A model generated the notes under the pieces. That model was not told the DNA's origin and ran no database searches. It saw only the letters and a program-made list of their open reading frames with translations. This document shows positions 11,845 to 21,505 of a stretch of 64,000 bases of DNA, one piece after another. The stretch comes from Monodelphis domestica (taxonomy: Eukaryota; Chordata; Mammalia; Didelphimorphia; Didelphidae). The position numbers and the translations under genes were made by a program. The DNA is taken from NCBI RefSeq assembly GCF_027887165.1, contig NC_077232.1:19084755-19148754 (forward strand), given 5' to 3'. Each line of letters starts with the position of its first letter. Position 1 is the first letter of the stretch.

Positions 11845-13150
11845 GTTTTTCATCTTTCATTTTCAAAGAGGATGAATGACATGGAATGATGTCTTGACTT
11901 GAGTGTTGTTAGATTTAAAATGGTTGAGATCTTAAACTGTAGTGATTAAAATAGTGGAAGATGTAAATTGTGATAGATATAAGAGAGGGTGAGTAAATTG
12001 ACCACAGAAAATAGGTTTCACTACAGTGTCTTGGATTTTAAATCAAATATAGGGTGGTCGCCAGGGAAATATTCCCAATTATTCAAATACCCAAGTCAAC
12101 TGGGTTCTATAGATTTTAATTAATACAAATATGGAATTAAAGAAAAGAGAGAAAGAGAGAAAAAGGAAATAAGTATGAAGGGCCTTAAGCCAACATGGCC
12201 TAGACCTGAGTCTTAAGAGAGAGAGATCAGTCAGTCAGTCTTTTATCACTCACCACAAGGTTTGTCTAAGCAAGGATTCTAGTGACACCAGGCCAGCTCC
12301 ATCTCAGCTGACTTCACCAGAGAGAGTTCCAAAGGGCTTCTCTCCAGAGCCTCTTGAGGGACAGAGTCCCCTCAGAGGAGCTCCAGTGAGATCTCCTTAG
12401 AGATTGTCCTCCAAGAGATTCCCTTCTCCAGAGCCTCTCTCAAGCAATTCTTCCCAAGCGATCCTCATCAGAAATCCTCCAAAAGGATCTTATTTTCTCA
12501 AGAGATTCTGCTTTTTCTTATATAGGGGTTTTTCTCCTATGTCACCTCCCCTAAGTCCTTACATCTACCAATCACTGTAGACATTTTCCAAAGGACTGCC
12601 CATCTGAATTCCTGCTAAGTCGACAAATCTCCTCAGTAAGTCTGAACCAGTGAAAACACAGCTGAGTCAACTAATCTCATTAAGAGAAAACTTGCCTGAC
12701 CCTTTTAGGTACCTAGCATCTCATTGTATCAATTCTAAAAAAACAGGCATGGCTCAAAGAACTCCTTTCCTTTATAAGTATGGGTTTCAAGTACTTTCAT
12801 TGTTTAGCAAGGAGTTTTCTGCCCTAAAGCAGTCTTAAGTACGGGTGGAGTAGGGATACTCCCATAGCAAGGAGATTTCACATTCAAGTAGAGTTCTCAC
12901 TATCTGGTAGGGAATTATTTCAAGTAGGGAATTGGAGGATTCCTCAATGTGGAGTAAAATTTTTAACATTCATAAGTCTGTGAAATTTTAAGGTTTACAG
13001 TGTGAATTGGATTTGAGGGAGGCAGAGTTGCACCAAGTCATCAAAGACTAGTGTTAAGACAAAAGTCAAAATGACTGGTGATGGCTCAGGATATAGTGGA
13101 TGACCTTGACTTCTTCAATGTTTAACAGAGCTCTAAGTGCTCCAGAGCAT
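11845..13150 (+). repeat. Marsupial repeat interrupted by an LTR
   Basis: The left part (11845-11906: 'catctttcattttcaaagag', 'gatgaatgacatggaatgat', 'gtcttgacttgagtgt') and the right part (13000-13100: 'gtgtgaattggatttgaggg', 'aggcagagttgcaccaagtc', 'caaaatgactggtgatggct') form one recognisable dispersed marsupial repeat once the LTR between them is removed. Its right end is not certain. Confidence 0.55.
11907..12999 (-). mobile_element. Solo LTR, copy 2 (reverse)
   Basis: A 1093-bp LTR of the same family as 8340-9254, in reverse orientation, starting TGTTAGATTTAAAATGG and ending AAGGTTTACA on the + strand. GTGT is duplicated at 11903-11906 and 13000-13003. Removing the LTR and one GTGT restores the interrupted host repeat, which confirms the boundaries. 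A 'cttatatagg' stretch near 12517 is the TATA-like box in reverse. No internal genes. Confidence 0.78.
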
Positions 13151-13849
13151 CAGTTTCATCTGTCTTCATGGCCATTGAAAGAAATTATTTTCAGCCATTC
13201 ATTCCACCAGGGGAATTCTTCACGTACCTGGAGTAGATGCCCCTCTAACACACAGACAGGTTTAAAGCAGTCAGTTAACCTCAACCTGGTTAGTCTACCT
13301 ATCAAGAAAGTTTATTAGGGTACAGTTGCAGCACATGCTCCAGCCTCTTGGAGCCATAGGTGAGAGCTGGATTCCCAATGGGCTCCAAAGGAAGAAAACA
13401 GCTCTGAAAAGGGCTCAGCAAGCCCTCACACCAAAAGTATTAGTCTTCCCTGATCACTTCAGTCACTCATAGGTGTAGGTTTCAGTAGGACCTACAAGTT
13501 CAATCGTTTAATGCTCTGGCAATCTGGGTAAGTCAAACAACTTCCTCGGTCAGATTCCTCATCTATAAAATGAGGTAGTTGAACTCATATTTTCTAAATC
13601 TGTGATCCTATGGTATTCCACCCATCATTTAATTGATAACTACGAAATGATAGACTAAATTGTGTTGCACTTCTTCTCAGAGCTGAAAAATACTTTAGAA
13701 CATGTTGTTTTAAATCTCAAAATTGAAGAGGATCTATCATACTATTATAGAACCAACCAAACATACAATGTAGAACATCAGGGCTATAAATAATGTTGGA
13801 ACACAGAGTATCATAGTTGTGAGAAGACCATCAAATACAATCAGTTGTC
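13151..13849. other. Putative OR-1 intron, no gene recognised
   Basis: A frame at 13100-13318 (72 codons) overlaps the end of the interrupted repeat and has no protein resemblance. 13530-13620 has a MIR-like tail ('cctcatctataaaatgaggt', 'aaatctgtgatcctatggta'). Confidence 0.4.
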
Positions 13850-14605
13850 AAGTCCTATCATTTCTACCTTTGTCACATCTCTTAACGTATCCCCTCTTCT
13901 CTCCTCTCACACTGCCACTTCCTAGTTCAGGCCTTTAACACCTCACACCCAGACAATTCCAAAATCCTAGTAATTGTTCTCCCTGCCTCAAGTCCCTCAC
14001 CACAAATCATCCTCCCCTTAGCTGTCAAATTGAACTTCCTAAAATTAATGTTTCCCCCTAACATCCTACCTCTATTCAATCAACTCCAGAAGGTCCTTAT
14101 TACACTCAAGATCTAATATAAATTTCTCCTTTTGAATTTTAAAGCCCTTCACAGACAAGTTTCTTCCTACCTTTCCTATCTTATATCTCACTCCCTTCTG
14201 CTTGGCTGTTGACATTAGCCTTCTTGCTGTTCCTTGCACACAATTTTCCATCTCCTGACTCTCAGAATATTCATTGACTGTCCCATATGTCTGGAATTTC
14301 TTCCTCTTTTCTGCCTCTTAGCACATGTGGCTTCATTCAAGTCTCAGCAAGTCTCACTCAAGTTTATCCCACCTTCTGCATGAAGCCTTCTTTGATCCTC
14401 TTCAATTTTGTGCCTTCCTTCTAGACGTACCAACACTTTATCCCACATACATCTTATTTATATATAGTTGCTTTCACTTTGTCTCCCAATGAGAGACTGT
14501 GAGTTCTTTGGCAGTGGGACTATTTTTTTTTTGCCATTCCCTGTAATTCTAGCCTCCATAATACCTGGCTCATATTAGGTGCTTAATAAATGCCAGGTGA
14601 CTAAT
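13850..14605 (+). repeat. L2-like LINE 3' end
   Basis: A CT-rich stretch with the typical order of an L2 3' end: 'aaagcccttcacagacaag', 'ctggaatttcttcctctttt', 'tgaagccttctttgatcctc', 'gagactgtgagttctttggc', and a terminal 'taggtgcttaataaatgcca'. No open reading frame survives; 5'-truncated and old. Confidence 0.6.
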
Positions 14606-14864
14606 GTTAGAACAAAAGAAATGGGCTATCAATATTGGAAAAGGCTCTAGAGCATAGAATATAGAATGCTAGTACTGGAGGAGGTTTTACACATTAGTTC
14701 AATCCCATCATTATGTAGAAACGAATACTAGGGAGATAGAGAAATGAAGAGACTTACCAAAAGTTACTTTTAAAGGTCCTCATATCTCCATATTTCTATG
14801 ATCCTATCATTCTAAGACTAAAGCATAGTTTATTTTATTTAGGTTTATTCAGTTACTGGCCTTG

Positions 14865-14886
14865 ATTTTGTATTTCTATTTGGCAG
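14865..14886 (+). promoter_or_regulatory. OR-1 splice acceptor and branch point
   Basis: A TTGAT branch-point match (A at 14865) is followed by a T-rich tract and TTTGGCAG|ATGAA, with AG at 14885-14886. The same arrangement at the same spacing precedes OR-2 and OR-3, which supports a real coding-exon boundary 5 nt before the start codon. Confidence 0.65.
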
Positions 14887-14891
14887 ATGAA

Positions 14892-15854
14892 ATGTCTTCG
14901 TCTAACACTTTCAGTCTTAACCAATCTGGCCCCACTGAGTTTGTGTTCCAAGTGTTCACCACTTCCCGCAAGATCCAGGCCCTCCTCTTCTGTTTCTTCC
15001 TCCTCCTTTACATAATGATCCTCTGTGGTAACACAGCCATCATCTGGGCTGTGTATACTAACAGTTCCCTCCGCACCCCTATGTACTTCTTCCTGTCCAA
15101 TCTGTCCTTCCTAGAGATCTGTTACACCACTACTGTGGTGCCACTGATGCTCTCCAACATCTTTGGGGGCCAAAGGCCCATTCCATTAGCTGCATGTGCA
15201 GCTCAGATGTTCCTGTTTTGCTCCCTTGGTGGCACTGACTGTTTCTTATTGACTGTCATGGCATATGACCGCTTTGTGGCCATCTGCCATCCCTTGCACT
15301 ATACTCTCATCATGACCCAGAAGCGATGCATCCAACTTGTTCTTGTTTCTCTGGTTCTGGCTGTCTTCCTTAATCTACAACTCACAACACTGGTTTTCAA
15401 CCTTCCTTTCTGTGGGCACCAGTTACAGATCAATCATTTCTTATGTGATGTCCCACCTGTCTTACGCCTGGCCTGTGGTGATACTCGAGTGCATCAAGCT
15501 GTCCTATTTGTTGTGGGTATCATTGCACTGACAATACCCTTTGTGCTTATCTCCATTTCCTATATCTTTATTGCCAATGCCATTCTACACATTAACTCAG
15601 CAGAGGGGCGTCGCCGTGCCTTTTCCACATGCTCTTCCCATCTCTGTGTGGTCCTTTTGCAATATGGTTGTTGCACCCTGGTCTATATGCGTCCTAGGTC
15701 CAGTACCTCAGAGGATGAGGAGTGGCAACTTGCCTTGGTTTACACCTTTGTTACACCTCTCCTCAACCCCCTCATTTACACTCTACGGAATAAGGATATC
15801 AAAGATGCATTGAAAAAATCCATGAGCTGCAAAGTACTCTCTGAAACTCCATGA
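14892..15854 (+). CDS. OR10Q: Odorant receptor OR-1 (OR10Q1-like)
   Basis: A 320-residue seven-transmembrane G-protein-coupled receptor expected in olfactory neuron cilia, signalling through Golf/adenylate cyclase; ligand unknown. Visible OR hallmarks: N-glycosylation site NQS at residues 10-12, GN in TM1 (46-47), TPMYFFLSNLS (62-72), TM3 Cys102, MAYDRFVAIC (123-132), loop cysteines 174, 185 and 195, SY in TM5 (223-224), RAFSTCSSHL (242-251) and NPLIY (292-296). The DRY motif reads DRF. Residues such as ILCGNTAIIW and STSEDEE, plus overall pattern, resemble mammalian OR10Q1. The family name comes from memory and no alignment was run. ATG 14892 is chosen because an acceptor ends at 14886; the frame runs a few codons further upstream only from a TTG. 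An out-of-frame ATG at 14887 would open an overlapping short frame to 15015. An L1 3' end begins about 130 nt after the stop. Confidence 0.93.
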   Translation: MSSSNTFSLNQSGPTEFVFQVFTTSRKIQALLFCFFLLLYIMILCGNTAIIWAVYTNSSLRTPMYFFLSNLSFLEICYTTTVVPLMLSNIFGGQRPIPLAACAAQMFLFCSLGGTDCFLLTVMAYDRFVAICHPLHYTLIMTQKRCIQLVLVSLVLAVFLNLQLTTLVFNLPFCGHQLQINHFLCDVPPVLRLACGDTRVHQAVLFVVGIIALTIPFVLISISYIFIANAILHINSAEGRRRAFSTCSSHLCVVLLQYGCCTLVYMRPRSSTSEDEEWQLALVYTFVTPLLNPLIYTLRNKDIKDALKKSMSCKVLSETP

Positions 15855-15982
15855 AGATTTGGAAGAGGTAGTCATTAAAAGAAATAACATAATGTTGTTA
15901 TGAAAATAACATAAATTCCAACATATCATTTCCCATACTTTGCAATTTTCTATAATTTGAACTTGCTGTTCTAAAATACTAT

Positions 15983-16600
15983 ATGCCTTTGTTGGTGGAG
16001 TTGTAAATTAATCTAACCATCCTGGAGGGCAACGTGGAACTCTGTCCAAAGGGTTATAAAATTGTGTATAACCTGTGATCTGGTAATGCCACTACTGGAT
16101 CTATATCTCAAAGGGGGGAAATGGGGAAAGGACCCACTTGTACAAAAATATTTATAGCTGCTCTTTTTGTAGTGGCAAAGAATTGAAAATTGAGGGGATA
16201 TCCATCAACTGAATAATGGTTGAACAACTTGTGGTGCTATAAGAAATGATAACCAGATGATTTCAGAAAAAGGTGGAAAGAGCTGCAGGAACTGATGCAG
16301 AGTGAAATAAGCAGAACTGGGAAAATGATACTGGGTATATGATAAGCAATATTGGATGATGATTATCTGTGAAAATTTGGCTATTCTCAGCAATGCAATG
16401 GCCTGGGACAATCCTGAAGGACTTATGACAGGGAAGGAAATCTCCCTCCAGAAAAAGAAATGTTGGATTCACCTTTCACATCAGTGTATTTATGGTTTTG
16501 TTTTTGGTTATGTATGAGTTTCCTCTTAAAATGAACAATATAAAATGTGGTTTGAATGACAATAAAAATAAAAAATTTAAAATAAAATAAAATATTATAT
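15983..16600 (+). mobile_element. L1 3' end, 5'-truncated
   Basis: Carries the end of L1 ORF2 and 3' UTR in decayed form: 'ttggtggagttgtaaattaa', 'aaaaatatttatagctgctc', 'tagtggcaaagaattgaaaa', 'gaactgatgcagagtgaaat', 'ctcagcaatgcaatggcctg', then an A-rich tail with AATAAA (16561). It lies directly behind OR-1, for which no earlier canonical poly(A) signal is visible, so the L1 signal could serve as its 3' end. That is inference. Confidence 0.75.
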
Positions 16601-16764
16601 GCCTAACAATATCATTTACTATGAAATTAATCCAAGAGTACTGGCATAATTTCCAGAATAAGCTACTTATACTTAGCTTCTTTATTTAGCAGAAATACTG
16701 CATTCTCTATACTTGACCTCCATTGTAGTACTTGACATTATAGGATTCCTTGGACAATCCTAGA

Positions 16765-16955
16765 ACAGTTCTATGCCAAAATGCTAGCTTGGAGATGTAA
16801 AGAACTTTTCAGGTCATCTAGTTCAACCAACTCATTTTTGAGAAGAGAAAATTGAACCTGGTGGTGGTTCAAAGACTTGACTAAAACCATACATGAGCCA
16901 GAGTTTGAATCCAGATCCTCTGACCCCAAATTAAACTTTTTTTATATTTCATGAT
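16765..16955 (-). repeat. Old interspersed repeat
   Basis: Decayed element with 'aaaatgctagcttggagatg', 'ggtcatctagttcaaccaac' and 'gagccagagtttgaatccag'. The same type recurs at 14640-14800, 25300-25500, 43490-43800 and 44570-44700. Family not certain (MIR-related or other tRNA-SINE). Confidence 0.35.
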
Positions 16956-17252
16956 GTCTCTACTACACATAAAGCTTCATACAGAAAATTTGAATAAGTT
17001 GTTTCATGTCACTATAAGAATTTTCCCCTAGAAGTGGGCCTTAGATGGAAAGAGCCTTCCAGTTGTTTTTCAGTCTTTCAGTCATGCCAGCTCTTCATGA
17101 TCCTTTTTCTTATAAACTGCTTCTATCTGGGAGAATGAGAGACGTTTGGGATATGGCTCATGCATGTATTACATTTTCTTAGAGCCACAGATGTGAGTAG
17201 AGTGAAAGATAAAATGAAAAGGTGGGTGAACAGTCCTGAAAAAGGTTGGACA

Positions 17253-18368
17253 TGTAAATCTTGAAATTTCTCAGACTTGTGAATGTTAAAAATTTCCACA
17301 TTGGGGAATTCTCCATTGGAACAATTCCCTACTGGGAACATTCCCCATTTTGACAGTGAGAACTCTACTTGGATCAGAAATGGGAGGACCTCTACTCCAC
17401 CCGTACTTAAGGACTGCTTTAGGGGAGAAAACTCCTTGCTGAACAATGAAAAGTACTTTAACCCATACTTATAATGAGGCAAAAAGATCTTTAAGCCATG
17501 CCTATTTTTAGAAGTAATACAAAGGGATGCTAAGTACCTATTAAAGGTCAGGCAACTTGTAAAGTTGCCAGGAGCAAAGAGGTGAAAACTTATTCAGAAG
17601 TTTTTCTGCTACAAACTTACTAAAGGGATTAGTCAACCCAGCAGTGTTTTTAGAATGGGTTGTCCTTTGGAAAACGTCTACTATGATTGGTAGATGGAAG
17701 AACTTAGGGGAGGTGACATAGGAGAAAACCCCCTATATAAGAAAAAGCAGAATCTCTTAAAAGAGATCCTTTTGGAGGATCACTTGAGGAGAGGCTCTGG
17801 AGAAGGGAAGCTCTTGGAGGACAATCTCTAAGGAGGTCTCACTGGAGCTTCCTCTGAGGGGACTCTGTCCCTCTGGAGGCTCTTGAGAGAGACCCTTTGA
17901 AACAGTCTCTGGCTGGAAGGCTCTTTGTGGAGGACTCTGGCTGGAACTCTCTCTGAGGATACTCTGTCACTAGAATCCTTGCTTAGACAGACCTTGTGGT
18001 GAGTGATAAGAGACTGACTGACTGATCTCTCTCCCTTAAGATTCAGGTCTAGGTCATGTTGGCTTAAGGCCCTTCATATTTATTTCCTTTTTCTCTCCTC
18101 TCTTTTCTTGTATTATTAATTAAATTCTCTATAAAACCCAGTTGACTTGGGTATATTCATAACTGGGAATATTTCCCTGGCGACCACCTTATATTTGATT
18201 TAAAACCAAGACACTATAGTGAAACATATTTTCTGCGGTCACAAATTTACTCACCCACTCTTATATCTACTATAATTTAAGTCTTCCACTATTTTAATCA
18301 CTACAGTTTAAGACCTCAACCATTTTAACTATTACAGTTTATGGCCTCCCACCATTTTAAATATAACA
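17253..18368 (+). mobile_element. ERV LTR, copy 3
   Basis: 1116-bp LTR of the same family as 8340-9254, starting TGTAAATCTTGAAATTT and ending AAATATAACA. GACA occurs on both sides (17249-17252 and 18369-18372), which would make it a solo LTR. It carries a TATA-like CCTATATAAG (about 17731) and an ATTAAA-type signal near 18119. The 3' end is longer than copy 1, with a duplicated 'attacagttt' segment. Alternatively it is the 5' LTR of the remnant that follows: a short TGGAGGTTTC stretch at 18384 resembles the start of a tRNA-Gln-type primer site, and the GACA match would then be chance. Confidence 0.72.
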
Positions 18369-19337
18369 GACAGAACCTTACATTGGAGGTTTCTGTTCTC
18401 TCTGAAAACCCAATACACTCCCTACTTGAGGAAGTAAAGGAAGGATTAGAAGTAATAAAAAGAAAGTAGAAAAATTAAAAGGAACTAAGTATAGTATCTT
18501 ATACAATGGGATAAGTGAAACTTTATGGGATGCTATATATTAGCATTAGTAGTTGTAAAACTCAGTTTTGATTCAATTGAAATGTCTTGAATCTAAATCA
18601 TAATGTGGTTTCAAAGATATTCCTCAATTAACAAAAACAAGAGTAGATTGAAACCTAAAATAAAGGTATTATCTTTTCAAAAATTTGAAAATTGTAGACC
18701 CTTATGAAATGCTTGAAATAATTAGACTTTGTAAAGAATAATGCTGAGTATGATTGCATGTGGGAATAGAAATTTGAGTGTAATTTAATAGATTCCAGTT
18801 TTTGTTTTGTTTTTTTGGTAAGGAGAATTAGAAATTATTAGTTGTATACCATGATAATCAATTCTATTGTATTTTAATTTAAAATCTAAGAATTTTTGAA
18901 TTTTTTGTTTGAGATTGTATTTTTATAAAAATTCAAGATTTGATTTTGTTCGAGAAAAGATGTTCAAGAAAGAAGCTTGAAACTTTTATATCCAGAGAAT
19001 GAACTGTTGCAGAAAGATGCCGAAAACCTACACTTCATCAAGATCAGGAATGAACTTTGTATATGATTGATTGAACTGAACTTTGATTGAACATTTATTG
19101 TAAATGTACACATTTATGCCAAAAGGGACTGCCCCTAATTTGGCTTTCTGTCAATGCACCTAGCAAAACATTGGTTTTGCTTTCTTTTCTTTCCTATTTC
19201 CTCCCTCACTATTCTAATTTCTCTTAGAAAATTGAATATTGTGTATATCTATAGTTAGAAGTGCATTTAGGATTACAAATTGATTATGTTAAATGATCAA
19301 TGAGGAGACTAGTCTCCCAATGATCATCAGGGGGGAT
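18369..19337 (+). mobile_element. Non-coding ERV internal remnant
   Basis: An AT-rich stretch with no gag, pol or env frame. It ends in a purine run (CAGGGGGGAT, about 19329-19337) immediately before a fresh LTR start, as a polypurine tract should. Together with the LTR on its left it looks like a small non-autonomous ERV (LTR, non-coding body, polypurine tract, truncated LTR). Assignment rests on order and ends, not on protein similarity. Confidence 0.5.
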
Positions 19338-19376
19338 TGTAAACCTTAAAATTTCACAGACTTATGAATGTTAAAT
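19338..19376 (+). mobile_element. Truncated LTR start
   Basis: TGTAAACCTTAAAATTT followed by 'cacagacttatgaatgtta' matches the first ~39 bases of the LTR family (closest to copy 2). Sequence after about 19376 is unrelated, so this second LTR is broken. Confidence 0.65.
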
Positions 19377-19389
19377 GTTCATAAGGGAT

Positions 19390-20940
19390 TTGAAATAACT
19401 TTTGAAAATAGTGGTCTATGTGAATAAAATATTCAATCCATATAATCACGATTAATGGCAACTAAATTGATACAATATCTACTCTATTCAGACACTGTAC
19501 CACAATCCTTTGTTAAAATAAGTGGTTAAAATAAGAGTGAATTTATTTGTATGACTTAAAATGTATGTTTTTATTAGATTCTTAGTATCTCATTCTCCTC
19601 TGCAAAAAATAATAATTTTGAATAAATATCTCATTTTCCTCAAGGGGAAATGAGAATTTTGAATTTAATTTTTAATATGTTTTAAAATTGAAATATTTCA
19701 TTGTAATAATGCAGAGTAGGAAAAAAGAACCCTTGGGGGAAAAGGAATGTTGAGAGCTCTACAGGTGCATGAGGCAGGAACGACAGTTGGAAACTGGACA
19801 GGGACTTCTGGGAAATTCTCCTGAGGAGGGGGTCTTGAGTGTGGAGACACTGAAGGGAGTGGAAGGAGGAGCTGTGGAAGGAGGGCCATTTAAAGACACA
19901 TTTGGGGATTTCTGTCACTGACAGAAATCCTAAAATCGCTGGTTCTTGTGAACAAACCCAATTTTGCTGAAGACTTTCATTTAATGAACTATTGTGATAC
20001 TAGACTCAAATCTGTGAGCAGTGCTCTCTCCCCTTTTCTACCTCTCCCCTGCCTACAAGAAAACCCTTTAGTCCAGTAATTATATTATTTAGAAAATATA
20101 GTTTTAGAATAGATTTGGGAAGGGAAGTTGGACTTTTGAAATGTGGCAAAATCTGTCTACTCAGAGGATGGACCTTTGAAAAAGGATGCAGAAATTAGGG
20201 TGTACTACAACCCTCTAAGCTTTACCCACTCTTTCCTTTACCCCAATCTCAATTAAATCAAATAAGCAGTCAGATAGTGAATTCAATCTCATTTTTTTAC
20301 ATTTAGAGAATAAGCTCATTGGCAGACTCTGTCTTGCTGCCAGCTTTCAAGAAGACACGAGGGGGAGGCTTGTGAGTGTCCCAAAGTAGCACATATCCAG
20401 ATTGGGGTCCCACATACCTCTCCTTGTAAAAACTTCCCCACCACCCTTGAGGGCCAGCATGGTCATCAATAGGCAAGCCTTCACCGAGTAGAAATCTCCA
20501 TTATGTCTCCCTCAAGTAATTCAGGAACTCCAGGAGGGAATAGTGAGGGAAGCCATTTTCATCAACCCTTTCCTCACTGCATTCAATGCTCATTTCTCCA
20601 TCTAAGGAGTGAGAGTCTCCCAAAATTACACTACGTAAATGTTCTTACCACTCAAACATTATAATGGCTACCTGATATGAGCTTGAGCACAAATGTTATG
20701 ATTGTGTTGTTTTATAATAGGATACTCAATTATAATTTTTATTTAGTTTTATCTGATATTTTATTTTTGTCTCCCCCCCCTTAATAGGGCTTTGTTTCAT
20801 TACCAAGTCTACACTCTTTGATAACCAGGTACAAACTTTAGTTAAGTTCTGTTATTAACTTTTATACAAGGTAAGCCAATTCTGAAAGTCCTTCTATTGC
20901 AGAGGAAATTTCCAAGAGACCCAAATGACTGAAGTCTACC
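19390..20940. other. Intergenic, no gene recognised
   Basis: AT-rich with a few TTTAA runs. The minus frames at 19682-19918 have no family resemblance. An ATTCTCCTGAGGAGG stretch at about 19815 resembles the O/E-like site of the OR blocks but lacks the rest of the block. Confidence 0.45.
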
Positions 20941-21004
20941 TCATACCCCAAGACATGATGGACTACAAGAAATGGAGTACTCTTTCTTTTGTAAGAACTG
21001 CTTG

Positions 21005-21505
21005 TAGAATAATGAACTAGAGGAATTCCATGTGAACTGGAAAGACCTCCAGGAAGTGATGCAGAGTGAAAGGAGCAGAATCCGAAGAACCTTATACAGA
21101 GACAAATTCACTGTGGTACAATCAAATGTAATGGACTTCTCTATGAGTAGCAATGCAATGATCCAGGACAAATCTGAGGGACTTGAGAGAAAGAACACTA
21201 TTTACATTCAGAGGAAGAACTGTGGGAGCAGAAATACAGAAGAAAAACAACTGCTTGATCACATAGGTTGATGGAGATATGATCAGGGATATTGACTCTA
21301 AATGATCACCCTGGTGCAAATATCAATAATAGGGAAATAGGTCTTGATCAATGATACATGTAAAACTTAGTGGAATTGCTCATTGGCTACTGGAGGGGGG
21401 TGGGAAGAGGGGAGATAAAGAACATGAATCATGTAACCAAGGAAAAATATCCTAAATTGATTAATTAGATAAAATTTTTCAAATAAAAAAATAAAAATTT
21501 AAAGA
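21005..21505 (+). mobile_element. L1 3' end, second subfamily
   Basis: Sense L1 ORF2 tail and 3' UTR: 'ggaagtgatgcagagtgaaa', 'agtagcaatgcaatgatcca', 'ggaagaactgtgggagcaga', 'gaaaaacaactgcttgatca', 'catgaatcatgtaaccaagg' and an A-rich tail. The same 3' UTR recurs at 39108-39358. The 79-codon frame at 21032-21271 is the remnant of the ORF2 C-terminus. Confidence 0.7.

Noticed and set aside
14862-14891. Longer OR-1 reading from 14862
   Set aside because: The codon is TTG and lies in the acceptor's polypyrimidine tract. The same applies to TTG at 30784 and GTG at 48120.
15337-15813. Overlapping frames inside OR-1, and similar ones inside OR-2 and OR-3
   Set aside because: Shadows of the receptor genes in other frames, not independently conserved.
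19811-19830. O/E-like ATTCTCCTGAGGAGG away from the blocks
   Set aside because: None of the other block landmarks (homeodomain core, AAGCAGAGGCAGGG word, donor) are found nearby. A similar lone match is at 50042.
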